45,383 bases of DNA, taken from the IMG/VR virus record IMGVR_UViG_3300035698_012734, positions 1 through 45,383 of that record; one strand, given 5' to 3'. The notes beneath the pieces are model-generated. The model searched no databases. It saw only the letters and a program-made list of their open reading frames with translations, and had not been told where the DNA came from. Of this stretch, positions 1 to 7,854 are shown in pieces. Both the position numbers and the translations under genes were made by a program. This stretch comes from a virus. The stretch's first letter is position 1. Each line of letters starts with the position of its first letter.

Positions 1-2
1 AA

Positions 3-887
3 TCCACTGGCGGCGGAACCGTGGCATACTCTGCTGACGGAGTGGTGCTGTATACACCGACACAGGCTGAGACCAACTACACGTCAATTGTGTTTATCGC
101 CAGTAAGTCAGCTTGCATCCCGGCGAGTGCAACTGTGGTAACGTCGGCGGCTGGTGTTGCGGGCCAGAGCTATGTCGGCGTAGTCGCAACAGATGCAATC
201 ACAGCAGCAGCAATTGCAGCAGACGCGGTGACTGAGATCCAAAACGGACTGCAATCGACTGCCGTAGGTGCAACAGTTGAGCGATCAACCGCAGACACAG
301 GCTCGATCCGGTTTTCATGGCCAGTGTCTGGGGCGACGATCACGGGCGATGTCAGCATAGATTACGGAGCCTATGCCACAATGGTTGGGGCTGTGGCTTC
401 ACTGATTACCGAGTCGGGAAAATATTGGTACACGATCGCTCATGATGCAGATGACCGACCAACAGCGGAGGGGACAGCAAGATACAAGCTCACCGATGGC
501 ACCTATACGCGGTATGTTAATCTGCGGGTTGAGATTGCTGCTCCTGCAGTGGGTGTGATTCAAGACGGCTTGGCCACTCAGGACAACTTAGATAATCGAA
601 CCCTCACTACAGCCCAAAGAGATATTCTTGCCACGGCGTTGAAGACCGCGTCAATCGGATCTGTTGCCGCAGGGGCGACAACAAGCTCACTCCCAATCAA
701 GGCACTGTCGCCCTCATCGATAGTGAATGATCAGTATAAGGGACTAATCCTTAAATTTACTAGTGATACGGCGACTACGGCATTAAGAGGTCAGGGGACC
801 GATATCACGGCTTCTACTACCGGAGTATTAACGGTTACTACTCTTACTACGGCACCATCTGAGGATGACTCGTTCATCATACAATAA
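3..887 (+). CDS. Virion structural protein, 5'-partial
   Basis: The frame is open to the left edge, so the true start lies outside the window; a GTG at 21 is possible but has no ribosome site. The 294 visible residues are rich in Ala, Thr, Ser and Val, with an Ala-rich stretch near residues 65-85 (AITAAAIAADAVTEIQ) of a kind common in phage head-decoration and tail-fibre proteins. The rest looks like beta-sandwich sequence with no catalytic motif. It ends in a TAATG overlap with the next gene, just upstream of the head-tail connector genes, which suggests a structural role such as capsid decoration or a head fibre. The exact role is inferred; no family is recognised with certainty. Confidence 0.55.
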   Translation, partial: STGGGTVAYSADGVVLYTPTQAETNYTSIVFIASKSACIPASATVVTSAAGVAGQSYVGVVATDAITAAAIAADAVTEIQNGLQSTAVGATVERSTADTGSIRFSWPVSGATITGDVSIDYGAYATMVGAVASLITESGKYWYTIAHDADDRPTAEGTARYKLTDGTYTRYVNLRVEIAAPAVGVIQDGLATQDNLDNRTLTTAQRDILATALKTASIGSVAAGATTSSLPIKALSPSSIVNDQYKGLILKFTSDTATTALRGQGTDITASTTGVLTVTTLTTAPSEDDSFIIQ

Positions 888-1669
888 TGCCAATAACAAG
901 ACACTCACTAGGCACGTTCGGTAAAAGAACAGGCAATCTATTCAAAGGGCAGTTGGGCTACTCTAGCCCATTCTCCCGACACGTAGGTAATGCATCAGTC
1001 GCTTCCTTAATTCTGCTAGCGGAGGGGACTTCGTATGTCCTAACCGCTAATCAGGCGTCGCTATTATTTGGCCGAATCTTACCATCTGATGTAGGAGCCT
1101 TCTTACTAGACGGTATAGACGCCTCTTTTCTTAGAACGAGGATACTACCCGCAAACTCTGGAGGATATACCTTCTCCGGAAACGATGCTATTACCGCCTA
1201 TGGAAGAGTCCTGCCAAGCCTGACGGGGCAATTCGCCCTATCCGGACAGAACGCATCCCTCTTGCGGGGGTATTTAGCGAGTGCTGATAGTGGCCCCTTT
1301 CTTTTATCTGGATCGCCCGCCGGAGTATTAGCTTCTAGGATAATAAACCTAGACACTGGACAGTTCACACTACTAGGCCAGCCAGCGGACGCCTTATTCG
1401 GGCGTTTAATATCTGGCGAAGCCGCTTCTTTTTTGGTCACGGGCAAGGACGCATTTCTTTTAGCCGGCTTTGTCGCCTCGTCAAACGTAGGCGACTTTAC
1501 GCTGTCAGGCCAAGACGCGACCCTGACAATAACGCTAGGCCCCAGCGAATTTAATTTCGAGTTTCTACTTAGCATCAAGAAATTACACTCTTTGAGCGTA
1601 TCTATAGTTAGAGGAACTTCGTTTGATTTGGGTATAAGTACGGCAAAATCTTTTAGTGTTGAAAAATAG
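887..1669 (+). CDS. Repeat-rich virion protein with about seven 23-residue beta repeats
   Basis: This 260-aa protein starts at an ATG overlapping the upstream stop (TAATG). From about residue 45 to 215 it consists of degenerate repeats of about 23 residues with the pattern G-x-F-x-L-x-G-x-x-A-x-L-L-x-x-R/G, for example GQFALSGQNASLLRG and GDFTLSGQDATLT. Similar GxFxLxGQxA repeats are known in phage proteins of unknown function and probably form stacked beta strands. The ends differ: a short N-terminal region without repeats and a C-terminal tail of about 40 residues. Position beside the connector genes suggests a virion component. No enzymatic motif is visible. Confidence 0.6.
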   Translation: MPITRHSLGTFGKRTGNLFKGQLGYSSPFSRHVGNASVASLILLAEGTSYVLTANQASLLFGRILPSDVGAFLLDGIDASFLRTRILPANSGGYTFSGNDAITAYGRVLPSLTGQFALSGQNASLLRGYLASADSGPFLLSGSPAGVLASRIINLDTGQFTLLGQPADALFGRLISGEAASFLVTGKDAFLLAGFVASSNVGDFTLSGQDATLTITLGPSEFNFEFLLSIKKLHSLSVSIVRGTSFDLGISTAKSFSVEK

Positions 1670-1681
1670 CGAGAGACGAAA

Positions 1682-1993
1682 ATGACCTGTGACTCATTTA
1701 TTCATATGGGCGATGTGAACGTAGGGTTTACCCTTACTATTCAAGAAGACTGTGTGGCATCAGACGTCTCTTCCGCGACTTCGAAAGTCGTGCGATTTAA
1801 GTCTCCCACGGGGGGATCGGTTGATCGTATAGCCACTTTCGTTACTGACGGCACAGATGGCCTGATTTACTACGCAAGTACGGCCAGCGACTTCACAGAG
1901 GCTGGAACGTGGAAGATTCAGGCGATCATCACGGTGGGTTCATCAATTTATAATAGTTCAGTAGAGTCGTTCAAAGTAATGTGTAATATCTAA
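1682..1993 (+). CDS. Small beta-sandwich (BppU/Ig-like) structural protein
   Basis: A 103-aa protein behind a purine-rich ribosome site (GAGAGACG). It begins with a short lead, followed by a pattern of alternating strands: VGFTLTIQED, KVVRFKSPTGG, GLIYYASTASDFTEAGTWKIQAII is the core region. The succession 'R-F-K-S-P-T-G-G ... A-G-T-W-K-I-Q-A' resembles the Ig-like domain at the start of phage upper-baseplate (BppU) proteins and related small virion proteins. The family assignment is inferred from pattern only. Its place between the repeat protein and the connector suggests a capsid- or neck-associated accessory protein. Confidence 0.5.
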   Translation: MTCDSFIHMGDVNVGFTLTIQEDCVASDVSSATSKVVRFKSPTGGSVDRIATFVTDGTDGLIYYASTASDFTEAGTWKIQAIITVGSSIYNSSVESFKVMCNI

Positions 1994-2003
1994 GGAAGAC
2001 GAC

Positions 2004-2498
2004 ATGTCATGGCAAACTGAAATTAGTACAATCGTTAGATATCTGGTCGATGACACATCCACCGCCCCCACATACCCGGACATAAGAATAGAGACGACTA
2101 TCCTAGTCGCTGCTCAGCTTGTCATTACAGAAATTAGCTTTGAGCAGTCCTACATCGTCAATGTGGAGCAATGTCAACTAACACCGGACCCAACTACTTC
2201 GTCAGCGAGGGATGATGGCTTCATTAACATAGTCGCCTTAAAGGCGGCATGTATCATAGCTGGTAGTGAGTACAAGGTACACGCTCTTTCGAGTGTGAAG
2301 GTATCTGACGGACCTTCAAGTATCGACATGAGTAGCATAGCCGACCACATGAAGACACTGTATCAAACCCTACTCACTCGCTACGAAGATTACAAGATCA
2401 ACTTCTCATCCAACAACAGTAACGTGGGGCAAGCAGTTCTTGGCCCTTATTCATTAGGGAATTACGGGAGAAACTACGATGGCCGATGTTCTTACTAA
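2004..2498 (+). CDS. Head-tail connector (adaptor) protein
   Basis: This 164-aa protein follows an AAGGA ribosome site. It has a helical, connector-like layout: an N-terminal region that runs into the helix ETTILVAAQLVITEI, then a central helix (VALKAACIIAGSEYKVHAL), then a short segment VKVSDGPSSIDMS and a C-terminal amphipathic helix. The 'A-A-ahh-x-A ... V-SDG-S-I-D' arrangement is typical of adaptor proteins that bind the portal (gp6/gp15-like). It opens the usual siphovirus order connector, head closure, neck, tail completion, tail tube. The gene overlaps the next one by 20 bases. Family membership is inferred from position and pattern. Confidence 0.6.
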   Translation: MSWQTEISTIVRYLVDDTSTAPTYPDIRIETTILVAAQLVITEISFEQSYIVNVEQCQLTPDPTTSSARDDGFINIVALKAACIIAGSEYKVHALSSVKVSDGPSSIDMSSIADHMKTLYQTLLTRYEDYKINFSSNNSNVGQAVLGPYSLGNYGRNYDGRCSY

Positions 2499-2667
2499 AA
2501 TCAATCACGATCAAGAATTCTCAAACGGTGCAGCTATCACATCGGCCAATATGCTAGGCGGATATAAGAAGGTGGCCGCGACTGTTGAGAGAAACATACT
2601 CATCGCCCAGTCCGGTGCTTTAGACCCACGGTTTGACGATATCCGTTATTACACGAACAATACGTAA
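2479..2667 (+). CDS. Small hypothetical protein between connector genes
   Basis: A 62-aa protein that starts inside the end of the connector gene, with a good ribosome site (GGGAG about 8 bases upstream), and ends in a TAATG overlap with the next gene. It has no Cys, no membrane segment and no motif I recognise. The tight coupling on both sides supports it as a real gene of the head-tail module. Confidence 0.6.
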   Translation: MADVLTKINHDQEFSNGAAITSANMLGGYKKVAATVERNILIAQSGALDPRFDDIRYYTNNT

Positions 2668-3131
2668 TGAAGATACCCGCTAACATATTCTCAAAATTTG
2701 ATGAAGTCACAGACTTAATGAGGTCTGCCGACGTTTTTGGTCGTACCTGCAAGCTAGTGTTCGAGAGCGTCGTTACTACTACAACGACAGTCCCGTCAAT
2801 AAAGAGGCATCTGACTATGTCCCCACCTGCCGGGATAGCCAGCTCCTTAAGGGGATCGGAGTCTACTAAAACGGTAGAGACTACTGAAGAGATCATTCTT
2901 AGGGTGTATTGGTCCAAAAAGGATTTCAGTAAAATAGGAAATATCCTAGTCCCTGAGGGAGGGTGTTTGACTATTTGCGAAATAGGAAAGCTTGAATCTT
3001 TGGCAAAGGCCAAATTTCTTTTGGTCTATACGGATATTGAGCAATCAGAATTAAAAATGGCCAAATTGTCAGAGCCTGTCGTGTACGGTCTCAGTAAAAA
3101 AGAAGCAATATGTTTTTGGAGTCGCGTCTAA
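2667..3131 (+). CDS. Probable head closure (head-tail stopper) protein
   Basis: A 154-aa protein with no recognised motif. The central half alternates short beta strands (TTEEIILRVYWSKKDF, GCLTICEIGKLESL), which suits the small beta-barrel head-closure proteins of long-tailed phages. The assignment rests mainly on its place directly after the connector and before a neck-type protein. It is coupled at both ends by TAATG overlaps. A copy of the dispersed motif (minus orientation) lies at 3092-3101 near its 3' end. Confidence 0.45.
   Translation: MKIPANIFSKFDEVTDLMRSADVFGRTCKLVFESVVTTTTTVPSIKRHLTMSPPAGIASSLRGSESTKTVETTEEIILRVYWSKKDFSKIGNILVPEGGCLTICEIGKLESLAKAKFLLVYTDIEQSELKMAKLSEPVVYGLSKKEAICFWSRV
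3092..3101 (-). repeat. Dispersed motif TYTTTTACTG, copy 1
   Basis: Exact copy on the minus strand (CAGTAAAAAA on plus), antisense in the head closure gene. The next base in motif orientation is A. Confidence 0.8.
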
Positions 3132-3766
3132 TGGCTGTTAGAGCGAGAGTCAAGATAACGACCCCCATAAGTGAGATCGAGGGGTGGATACTGTTCGAAT
3201 TCCGAAAGCAGGTGGATGCTAGGCTCCGCAGAGCGAGTCCTGTAATCGCTCGCCAAGTTGGTCGGCTTTTAGAAAAGAAGATCCGGTCCACTCCACATAT
3301 AGCTTCTCTTTTACATGGTCAGCTCAGGCAGGACTTCGGACTAAGCGAATCTGATGCCGCTCAATATACTGAGGAAATAATCTCCGCAGTTAAATCACAC
3401 ACATCCACCACTCTAAAATTCAAGACTGACAAGAAGGGGAACAGGGCTGTTTCTATTGTTGTCAAAGTGGCTCCCGACGGATTCATCAGTGCGATAGCCC
3501 CAATTGGGGCGTACCAATCGTATGGAGGTCAGGTTAGCTGGCTTAGCTGGCTACTCACCAAGGGAACTGAAGTCGCTGTGGACGGATTCCGAGTATTCAA
3601 CGGCGACGACTTGACTGGTAGTAGGGCCGGAGACGCCCTAATGATTAAAGGTGGGGTTTTTAGAGTTGATCCAGAGTTCGCCGGGACTGAGAATGACAAC
3701 TTTATACTTGAAGCGGTTCGGGGGTCTTTGGTCGAAATTTCTGAAATAATCAGGACATATATCTAA
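3131..3766 (+). CDS. Neck protein, HK97 gp10-like
   Basis: A 211-aa protein. I place the start at the ATG in the TAATG overlap at 3131, with GGAG about 10 bases upstream; an in-frame ATG at 3110 would add seven residues. It has a basic helical N-terminal third (RKQVDARLRRASPVIARQVG), a mixed middle, and the segment GGQVSWLSWLLTKGTEVAV. A 'W-L-x-W-L-L-x-x-G' segment followed by a short strand is frequent in phage neck and tail-completion proteins. Together with position this supports a role in joining the tail to the closed head. The assignment is inferred, not proven by a catalytic motif. Confidence 0.55.
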   Translation: MAVRARVKITTPISEIEGWILFEFRKQVDARLRRASPVIARQVGRLLEKKIRSTPHIASLLHGQLRQDFGLSESDAAQYTEEIISAVKSHTSTTLKFKTDKKGNRAVSIVVKVAPDGFISAIAPIGAYQSYGGQVSWLSWLLTKGTEVAVDGFRVFNGDDLTGSRAGDALMIKGGVFRVDPEFAGTENDNFILEAVRGSLVEISEIIRTYI

Positions 3767-4593
3767 TGACTATCAAGGGCTTCGTAAATCTAGGCGATTC
3801 TACCATCACCAACGATGTTCGAGAGAACATCATCTCCTACTTGGATTACAACCTACTACTCAAGGGTAACTTTATAACGGTCGAGGTATCGCCCCTAGCG
3901 AATGTTGATGACCCTAGATACGGTAGCGGAGAAGTTTGGGCGACATATCGCAAGAACTTGGTATGGGAATCGGGCGGAGTGTCTGGCGTTTCCGTAGACT
4001 CGGTATTCGTCCCGACCTCTGGTGGTGACGTATACGTAGATTATGCAAATGGCCGATTCGTGTTCGCGTCTGGCCGACCCATTACCTCTAGTATAGAGGC
4101 CGATTTTTTATACAAATACGTAAATGTCGTCAAATGTGACGGGGTAAGTTGGTTCACCCAGATTCAAGGTGGCCCCTTTCTTTTACCTGAAAACTCTACG
4201 CAGCTACCAATTATGGGCGTAGAAATCGCTAATGGTACGAAACTATCCCCCTATCAGCTCGGCGGGGGGCAGTATATTCGCCCAAACATTTTTGTACACT
4301 GTGTTGCAGAGGATTCTTATACGCGGGATTCTATGGTCGATATTGTTTTGTATCAAAACGACGCCACCTTCCGCATGTATGACCTCAACGCAATCTCGGA
4401 TGCTGACGCTTTCCCGCTAGATTATAGGGGTGTGCCAGCATCCGGAGCTTTAACGTATCCGGATCTTGTGTCTCAGTATGGTGGGAGAAATCTTTCTATC
4501 ATAGATTCCAAGCTGGACTCAGTTTATGAGTTAGGATCTCTGTTTGTTGGGACGGTTAAATTAACCACCGAAGTGGTTCACTTTGGCGTATAA
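3766..4593 (+). CDS. Probable tail completion or terminator protein
   Basis: A 275-aa, mostly beta-type protein coupled to the neck gene by TAATG and lying just before the major tail protein, which is the usual place of the tail terminator. It lacks any catalytic motif. Its length is greater than the usual 120-180 residues of tail terminators, so an extra domain is likely. A short inverted repeat (AACCAC-CGAA-GTGGTT, 4563-4578) sits at its 3' end without a T-run; it might shape the mRNA ahead of the tail tube gene but is not a terminator. A relaxed copy of the dispersed motif lies at 4179-4189. Confidence 0.45.
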   Translation: MTIKGFVNLGDSTITNDVRENIISYLDYNLLLKGNFITVEVSPLANVDDPRYGSGEVWATYRKNLVWESGGVSGVSVDSVFVPTSGGDVYVDYANGRFVFASGRPITSSIEADFLYKYVNVVKCDGVSWFTQIQGGPFLLPENSTQLPIMGVEIANGTKLSPYQLGGGQYIRPNIFVHCVAEDSYTRDSMVDIVLYQNDATFRMYDLNAISDADAFPLDYRGVPASGALTYPDLVSQYGGRNLSIIDSKLDSVYELGSLFVGTVKLTTEVVHFGV

Positions 4594-4616
4594 ATCAATA
4601 GAGGAGAAAAAAATAA

Positions 4617-5804
4617 ATGACAAATCGACGAATTATTTATGCAACTCAGGGAGTTGCGATTGGAGACATCGGGGCAACTGGAGTTTCAGACTCTTGGGGC
4701 TCAAGCGATGTGTCCGTCGTAACTGGTTCTGGTAATATGTTCGTAATGCATGGGCTTCAGTCGATCGCCGTCTCGACTAATTTCAACCTTGAAGCGGTCA
4801 ATGAGCTTGGTCAGCTCTCTGCTTATGAAAACGTGGAAGACGTTCCAGACATCGAAATCACGATGGAGCGAGTTCTTGACGGATACACCTTGGCGTATCA
4901 TGCAGGAACGGTACAGGCTCTCGACCCAACCTTGACTGGCCGTCAGAACGCTCGTGCGGACATTCGCATCCTTGTCGGCCTAGACACCGATTCCGCCGTG
5001 TCGGCTGGCGATGCGATTACCACAGAAATGTACGGTTCTGGCACCTACATCTCTAACATCTCTATCAGTATGCCAACCGATGGGAACTTCACGGAATCCA
5101 CTACTTTTGTTGGAAACAACAAAAAGTGGCTGACGGCTGGAGGAGCCCAACTCCTGCTTGGTGCGGGTGGGGTGGCTAATGCGGCATTTTCGTTCGGATC
5201 AGACTCTCCTGATTCTCCCGACGGCGGGGTCATGCGTCGTAATAACTTCATCACTGGCTCCGGAATAACAACTCTCGGTAGTAATGGATTCGTTACGGTC
5301 CTACCATCATTCATTGATGGTATCACCAACAACGGATCTATTCAGGCGGGAGCCGATGGTTATGCTAGCTTTGCTAATTGTGGTACGGTAGATAATACCT
5401 ACGTTCATATTCAGAGCATCTCCTTCTCTGCCGATCTTGGTCGAGAAGCCATCAACAACCTTGGTACGCTGGCTCCTTACTACCGTTACATCAACTTCCC
5501 AGTTAACGTAACGACCGACATCGAGGTTATCGCTACAGCGGGTGACAATATCGACGCGGTCGAAGCTGTTCCTACGGGAGGTAATCTTAACAACCACACG
5601 ATTCAGGTATTGCTGGACGATAGCACGGTTGTTCAGACCGGGAATAAAAACAAGCTGACATCTGTTTCTTGGGGCGGAGGAGACGCTGGTGGCGGAAACG
5701 CTACTATCACCTACTCTATGCAAAACAGCAATGACTTCGTCATTCTTCACTCAGGCGATCCAATCGGCATGACAGCCGCCGCCTACTTCAGGTATTGGTT
5801 CTAA
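4617..5804 (+). CDS. Major tail tube protein
   Basis: A 395-aa protein behind a strong ribosome site (GAGGAG 9 bases before the ATG). It shows features of phage major tail proteins: an N-terminal arm, the paired segments MHGLQSIAVSTNFNLEAV and DVPDIEITMERVLDG, and a low-Cys beta-rich body with a duplicated pattern (HIQSISFSADLGREAINNLG near residue 265 echoes the N-terminal LQSIAVSTNFNLEAVNELG). The duplication suggests two tube-like domains in one chain. It has a perfect terminator right after it and a good ribosome site, consistent with very high expression. There is no sheath gene between the neck genes and this gene. Confidence 0.7.
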   Translation: MTNRRIIYATQGVAIGDIGATGVSDSWGSSDVSVVTGSGNMFVMHGLQSIAVSTNFNLEAVNELGQLSAYENVEDVPDIEITMERVLDGYTLAYHAGTVQALDPTLTGRQNARADIRILVGLDTDSAVSAGDAITTEMYGSGTYISNISISMPTDGNFTESTTFVGNNKKWLTAGGAQLLLGAGGVANAAFSFGSDSPDSPDGGVMRRNNFITGSGITTLGSNGFVTVLPSFIDGITNNGSIQAGADGYASFANCGTVDNTYVHIQSISFSADLGREAINNLGTLAPYYRYINFPVNVTTDIEVIATAGDNIDAVEAVPTGGNLNNHTIQVLLDDSTVVQTGNKNKLTSVSWGGGDAGGGNATITYSMQNSNDFVILHSGDPIGMTAAAYFRYWF

Positions 5805-5837
5805 GACATGTCATTTGGACCTTAAAGTTATTCTATA

Positions 5838-5869
5838 GGGGTGGTGCTGAAGCACCACCCCATTTTTTT
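5838..5869 (+). terminator. Rho-independent terminator after the tail tube gene
   Basis: A perfect 10-bp GC-rich stem (GGGGTGGTGC / GCACCACCCC) with a TGAA tetraloop at 5848-5851 is followed by A and seven T. It lies 34 bases after the tail tube stop codon. It would cut or reduce transcription between the abundant tube protein and the less needed chaperone and tape measure genes. Confidence 0.93.
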
Positions 5870-5884
5870 GTAGTCTGATCGCCA

Positions 5885-6826
5885 ATGCTTCAAGAGATCT
5901 TATCGGGAATTAAGCGGGTTCACATTTCCTGCGGAAACGAGATTGTCCGAGTTGAGAATTTTTCGCCAGATCAAAAGGCGGAGGCGGAGAGTTTTGCTAG
6001 TGAGGTCGCTAAAGACGCCAAATCTTGGGGTTGTTACACGGAGATGGAATTAGTCAATCTGAGAGAGCGACTGGGGATTTGGACAGCAGAAGATGAGGTC
6101 AAATACAAAACGGATTTGGACACAATCTGTTCACTGAAAGTGACATATCTGGATAATTTTTTTCTCCCTTCGAAAGATCAGGTAAAAAAGAGGATCATAT
6201 CAGCATTGAGTACAATAGACCTTTCTTTTACTCGAAAATCTGAGTTCTGGCCGCTCTCCTGCGAATCAATCAAGCAGGACTCTTACTTCAATCATTTGTT
6301 CTCGTCTCATAAAGACCCACAGGGTCTCTCTACCGCTTACAGACTATCAATTAGATCGGAGTCCGACATCAGATCCTTGCGAGCCAAATACGCATGGAGC
6401 ACCATCTGGGGTGTTTGCAAGAGTCCTTTTGAGATATTCGGACAGAGCCTTAATTGGCTAAACCCAGACCAGCTATCCTTAACCTATTGGTCAAAGGTGT
6501 ATGACAGCATTCACGAGGCTATGGAGCCTCCACCATCCGCAATCTTAGATGATGACATTGCTGTAGACGGATGGTTCATAAAGCAAAATAGAAAAAAACA
6601 GGCCGAGGAGAAGATTAATATTTTGCCGAACATCAAGGGTGGCGAGGTCTTCCTTCCGGTTAGAAATATAAAAGAACAGGCAGCAATTTTAGATCTTAAT
6701 TCCTCTGAATCAAAGTCCGTAATCAAATCAAGAACTAGGGACATGTTGAGATCTACGTCCTTGGATGAGCAAGACTTTTCTGACGTGAAAAGAGATCGAG
6801 CCATGGAACAGAACAAGAGGAAGTAA
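5885..6826 (+). CDS. Unknown protein in the tail-assembly region
   Basis: A 313-aa protein, the first gene after the terminator. The start at 5885 has only a weak ribosome site. The sequence is charged and helical, with Trp-rich middle segments (RSLRAKYAWSTIWGVCK, LTYWSKVYDSI) and a basic C-terminal tail (RDRAMEQNKRK). I recognise no family. Its place between tail tube and tape measure suggests a tail assembly chaperone or similar non-virion factor. An A-run at about 6590-6596 (A AAA AAA in frame) could act as a slippery site, but the -1 frame stops after about eight codons. It carries two relaxed copies of the dispersed motif in opposite orientation (6179-6189 and 6224-6233). Confidence 0.6.
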   Translation: MLQEILSGIKRVHISCGNEIVRVENFSPDQKAEAESFASEVAKDAKSWGCYTEMELVNLRERLGIWTAEDEVKYKTDLDTICSLKVTYLDNFFLPSKDQVKKRIISALSTIDLSFTRKSEFWPLSCESIKQDSYFNHLFSSHKDPQGLSTAYRLSIRSESDIRSLRAKYAWSTIWGVCKSPFEIFGQSLNWLNPDQLSLTYWSKVYDSIHEAMEPPPSAILDDDIAVDGWFIKQNRKKQAEEKINILPNIKGGEVFLPVRNIKEQAAILDLNSSESKSVIKSRTRDMLRSTSLDEQDFSDVKRDRAMEQNKRK

Positions 6827-6827
6827 T

Positions 6828-7064
6828 ATGCAAGATAGCAGAGTAAGCCTATTGGGCCTAATAAGAAAAAGAATACAGACAACCATGATCGGTGCTATCG
6901 CCAGTGCTGAAAAAACCGATCTGGGCGAGGAAGCATTTGAGATGTTAAGGAGTGAGATTCTTGACAGGGGGAATGCTCAAATTAGGTATCTTGAAAAAGA
7001 CCTAGATTGTTACGAAGTCAGTTACCGTAAGATTTATTTCATCCCACTTAAGAAGGAGTCTTAG
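6828..7064 (+). CDS. Small hypothetical protein in the tail-chaperone region
   Basis: A 78-aa protein starting one base after the upstream stop, with GAGGAAG as ribosome site. It is a mix of charged helices (RVSLLGLIRKRIQTTMI at the start) and a C-terminal stretch, YRKIYFIPLKKES. No known motif. Position suggests a small accessory factor in tail assembly. Confidence 0.6.
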   Translation: MQDSRVSLLGLIRKRIQTTMIGAIASAEKTDLGEEAFEMLRSEILDRGNAQIRYLEKDLDCYEVSYRKIYFIPLKKES

Positions 7065-7082
7065 ACTCTAAAAGGATTCATT

Positions 7083-7844
7083 ATGGACCGTTTTGAAATT
7101 GAGGACAAAGAGTATTTTATCAAGATTGACCCAAAGGGCTTGGCCGAGGGGAAGAAGGCACATGGCAGAGCTTTTAGAGAGTCGCTAGAGGGCGGTGCCC
7201 TGCTTCGTAAGGGTCTCGCTAAGTACATGAAAGAGCAGGGGGTTTGGGACGACGAGAAAGAAACCGAGTATAGGAAGTTCGTTGAAGATATTAACGACAT
7301 GGAGCATCGCCTATCCTCCGGTCGTGTTGATGGCCGACTCATGAAGATCTCAGAAGGGAAGGATCTAGCCCTGCTATTGTCCGAGAGGCGTCGTGGTTTT
7401 CGCAACCTGATTGCGGAACGCAATCTGATGGATTCCGATACTGCTGAGGGTCAGGCAGACAACGTACAGTTCGAGGTTCTCTTGGTTCACTCTGTCTATG
7501 ATTACACAACGCAGAAGCGAGTGTTCGATTCGGCAGATGAGTACACAGAAAAGAACTCGGAAGAACTGACTATTAAATTGGCCTCTAAATTCGCGAATAT
7601 TATGTATGGGGTAGATGACGAGTACGAGAAGAACCTTACAGAAAGTAAGTTTCTTAAGAGATTCAAATTGATTGACGATAAAGGCCGGTTCGTCAATAAA
7701 GAAGGTCATCTCGTAGACATCGATGGTTGCGTCGTTGACGATGAGGGTTATCGACTTGATCCGGACGGCAACCGAGTAGATTTGTCAGGTCGTCCACTAA
7801 ATGTGAATGTGGAGACTGCGGAATTTGAAGATGACAGCGATTAA
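7083..7844 (+). CDS. Putative tail assembly chaperone with acidic D-G repeats at the C-terminus
   Basis: A 253-aa, strongly charged protein behind an AAAGGA ribosome site and 10 bases before the tape measure gene, the classical place of tail assembly chaperones. Residues 1-190 are helical. Residues about 208-243 are tandem units of about seven residues ending in D-x-x-G or D-G (GHLVDIDG, CVVDDEG, YRLDPDG, NRVDLSG), followed by an acidic end. Similar 'VD-x-x-G' repeats occur at the ends of putative tail chaperones of other large phages. They could bind Ca2+ but lack a full EF-hand. Function is inferred from position. Confidence 0.6.
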   Translation: MDRFEIEDKEYFIKIDPKGLAEGKKAHGRAFRESLEGGALLRKGLAKYMKEQGVWDDEKETEYRKFVEDINDMEHRLSSGRVDGRLMKISEGKDLALLLSERRRGFRNLIAERNLMDSDTAEGQADNVQFEVLLVHSVYDYTTQKRVFDSADEYTEKNSEELTIKLASKFANIMYGVDDEYEKNLTESKFLKRFKLIDDKGRFVNKEGHLVDIDGCVVDDEGYRLDPDGNRVDLSGRPLNVNVETAEFEDDSD

Positions 7845-7854
7845 GGAGATTTAG

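Noticed and set aside
4563-4578. Short hairpin AACCAC-CGAA-GTGGTT before the tail tube gene as a terminator
   Set aside because: Only six base pairs, no T-run, and it lies inside the coding region.
6590-6620. Slippery A-run suggesting a tail-chaperone frameshift
   Set aside because: The -1 frame ends after about eight codons, and the downstream small gene has its own start and ribosome site.
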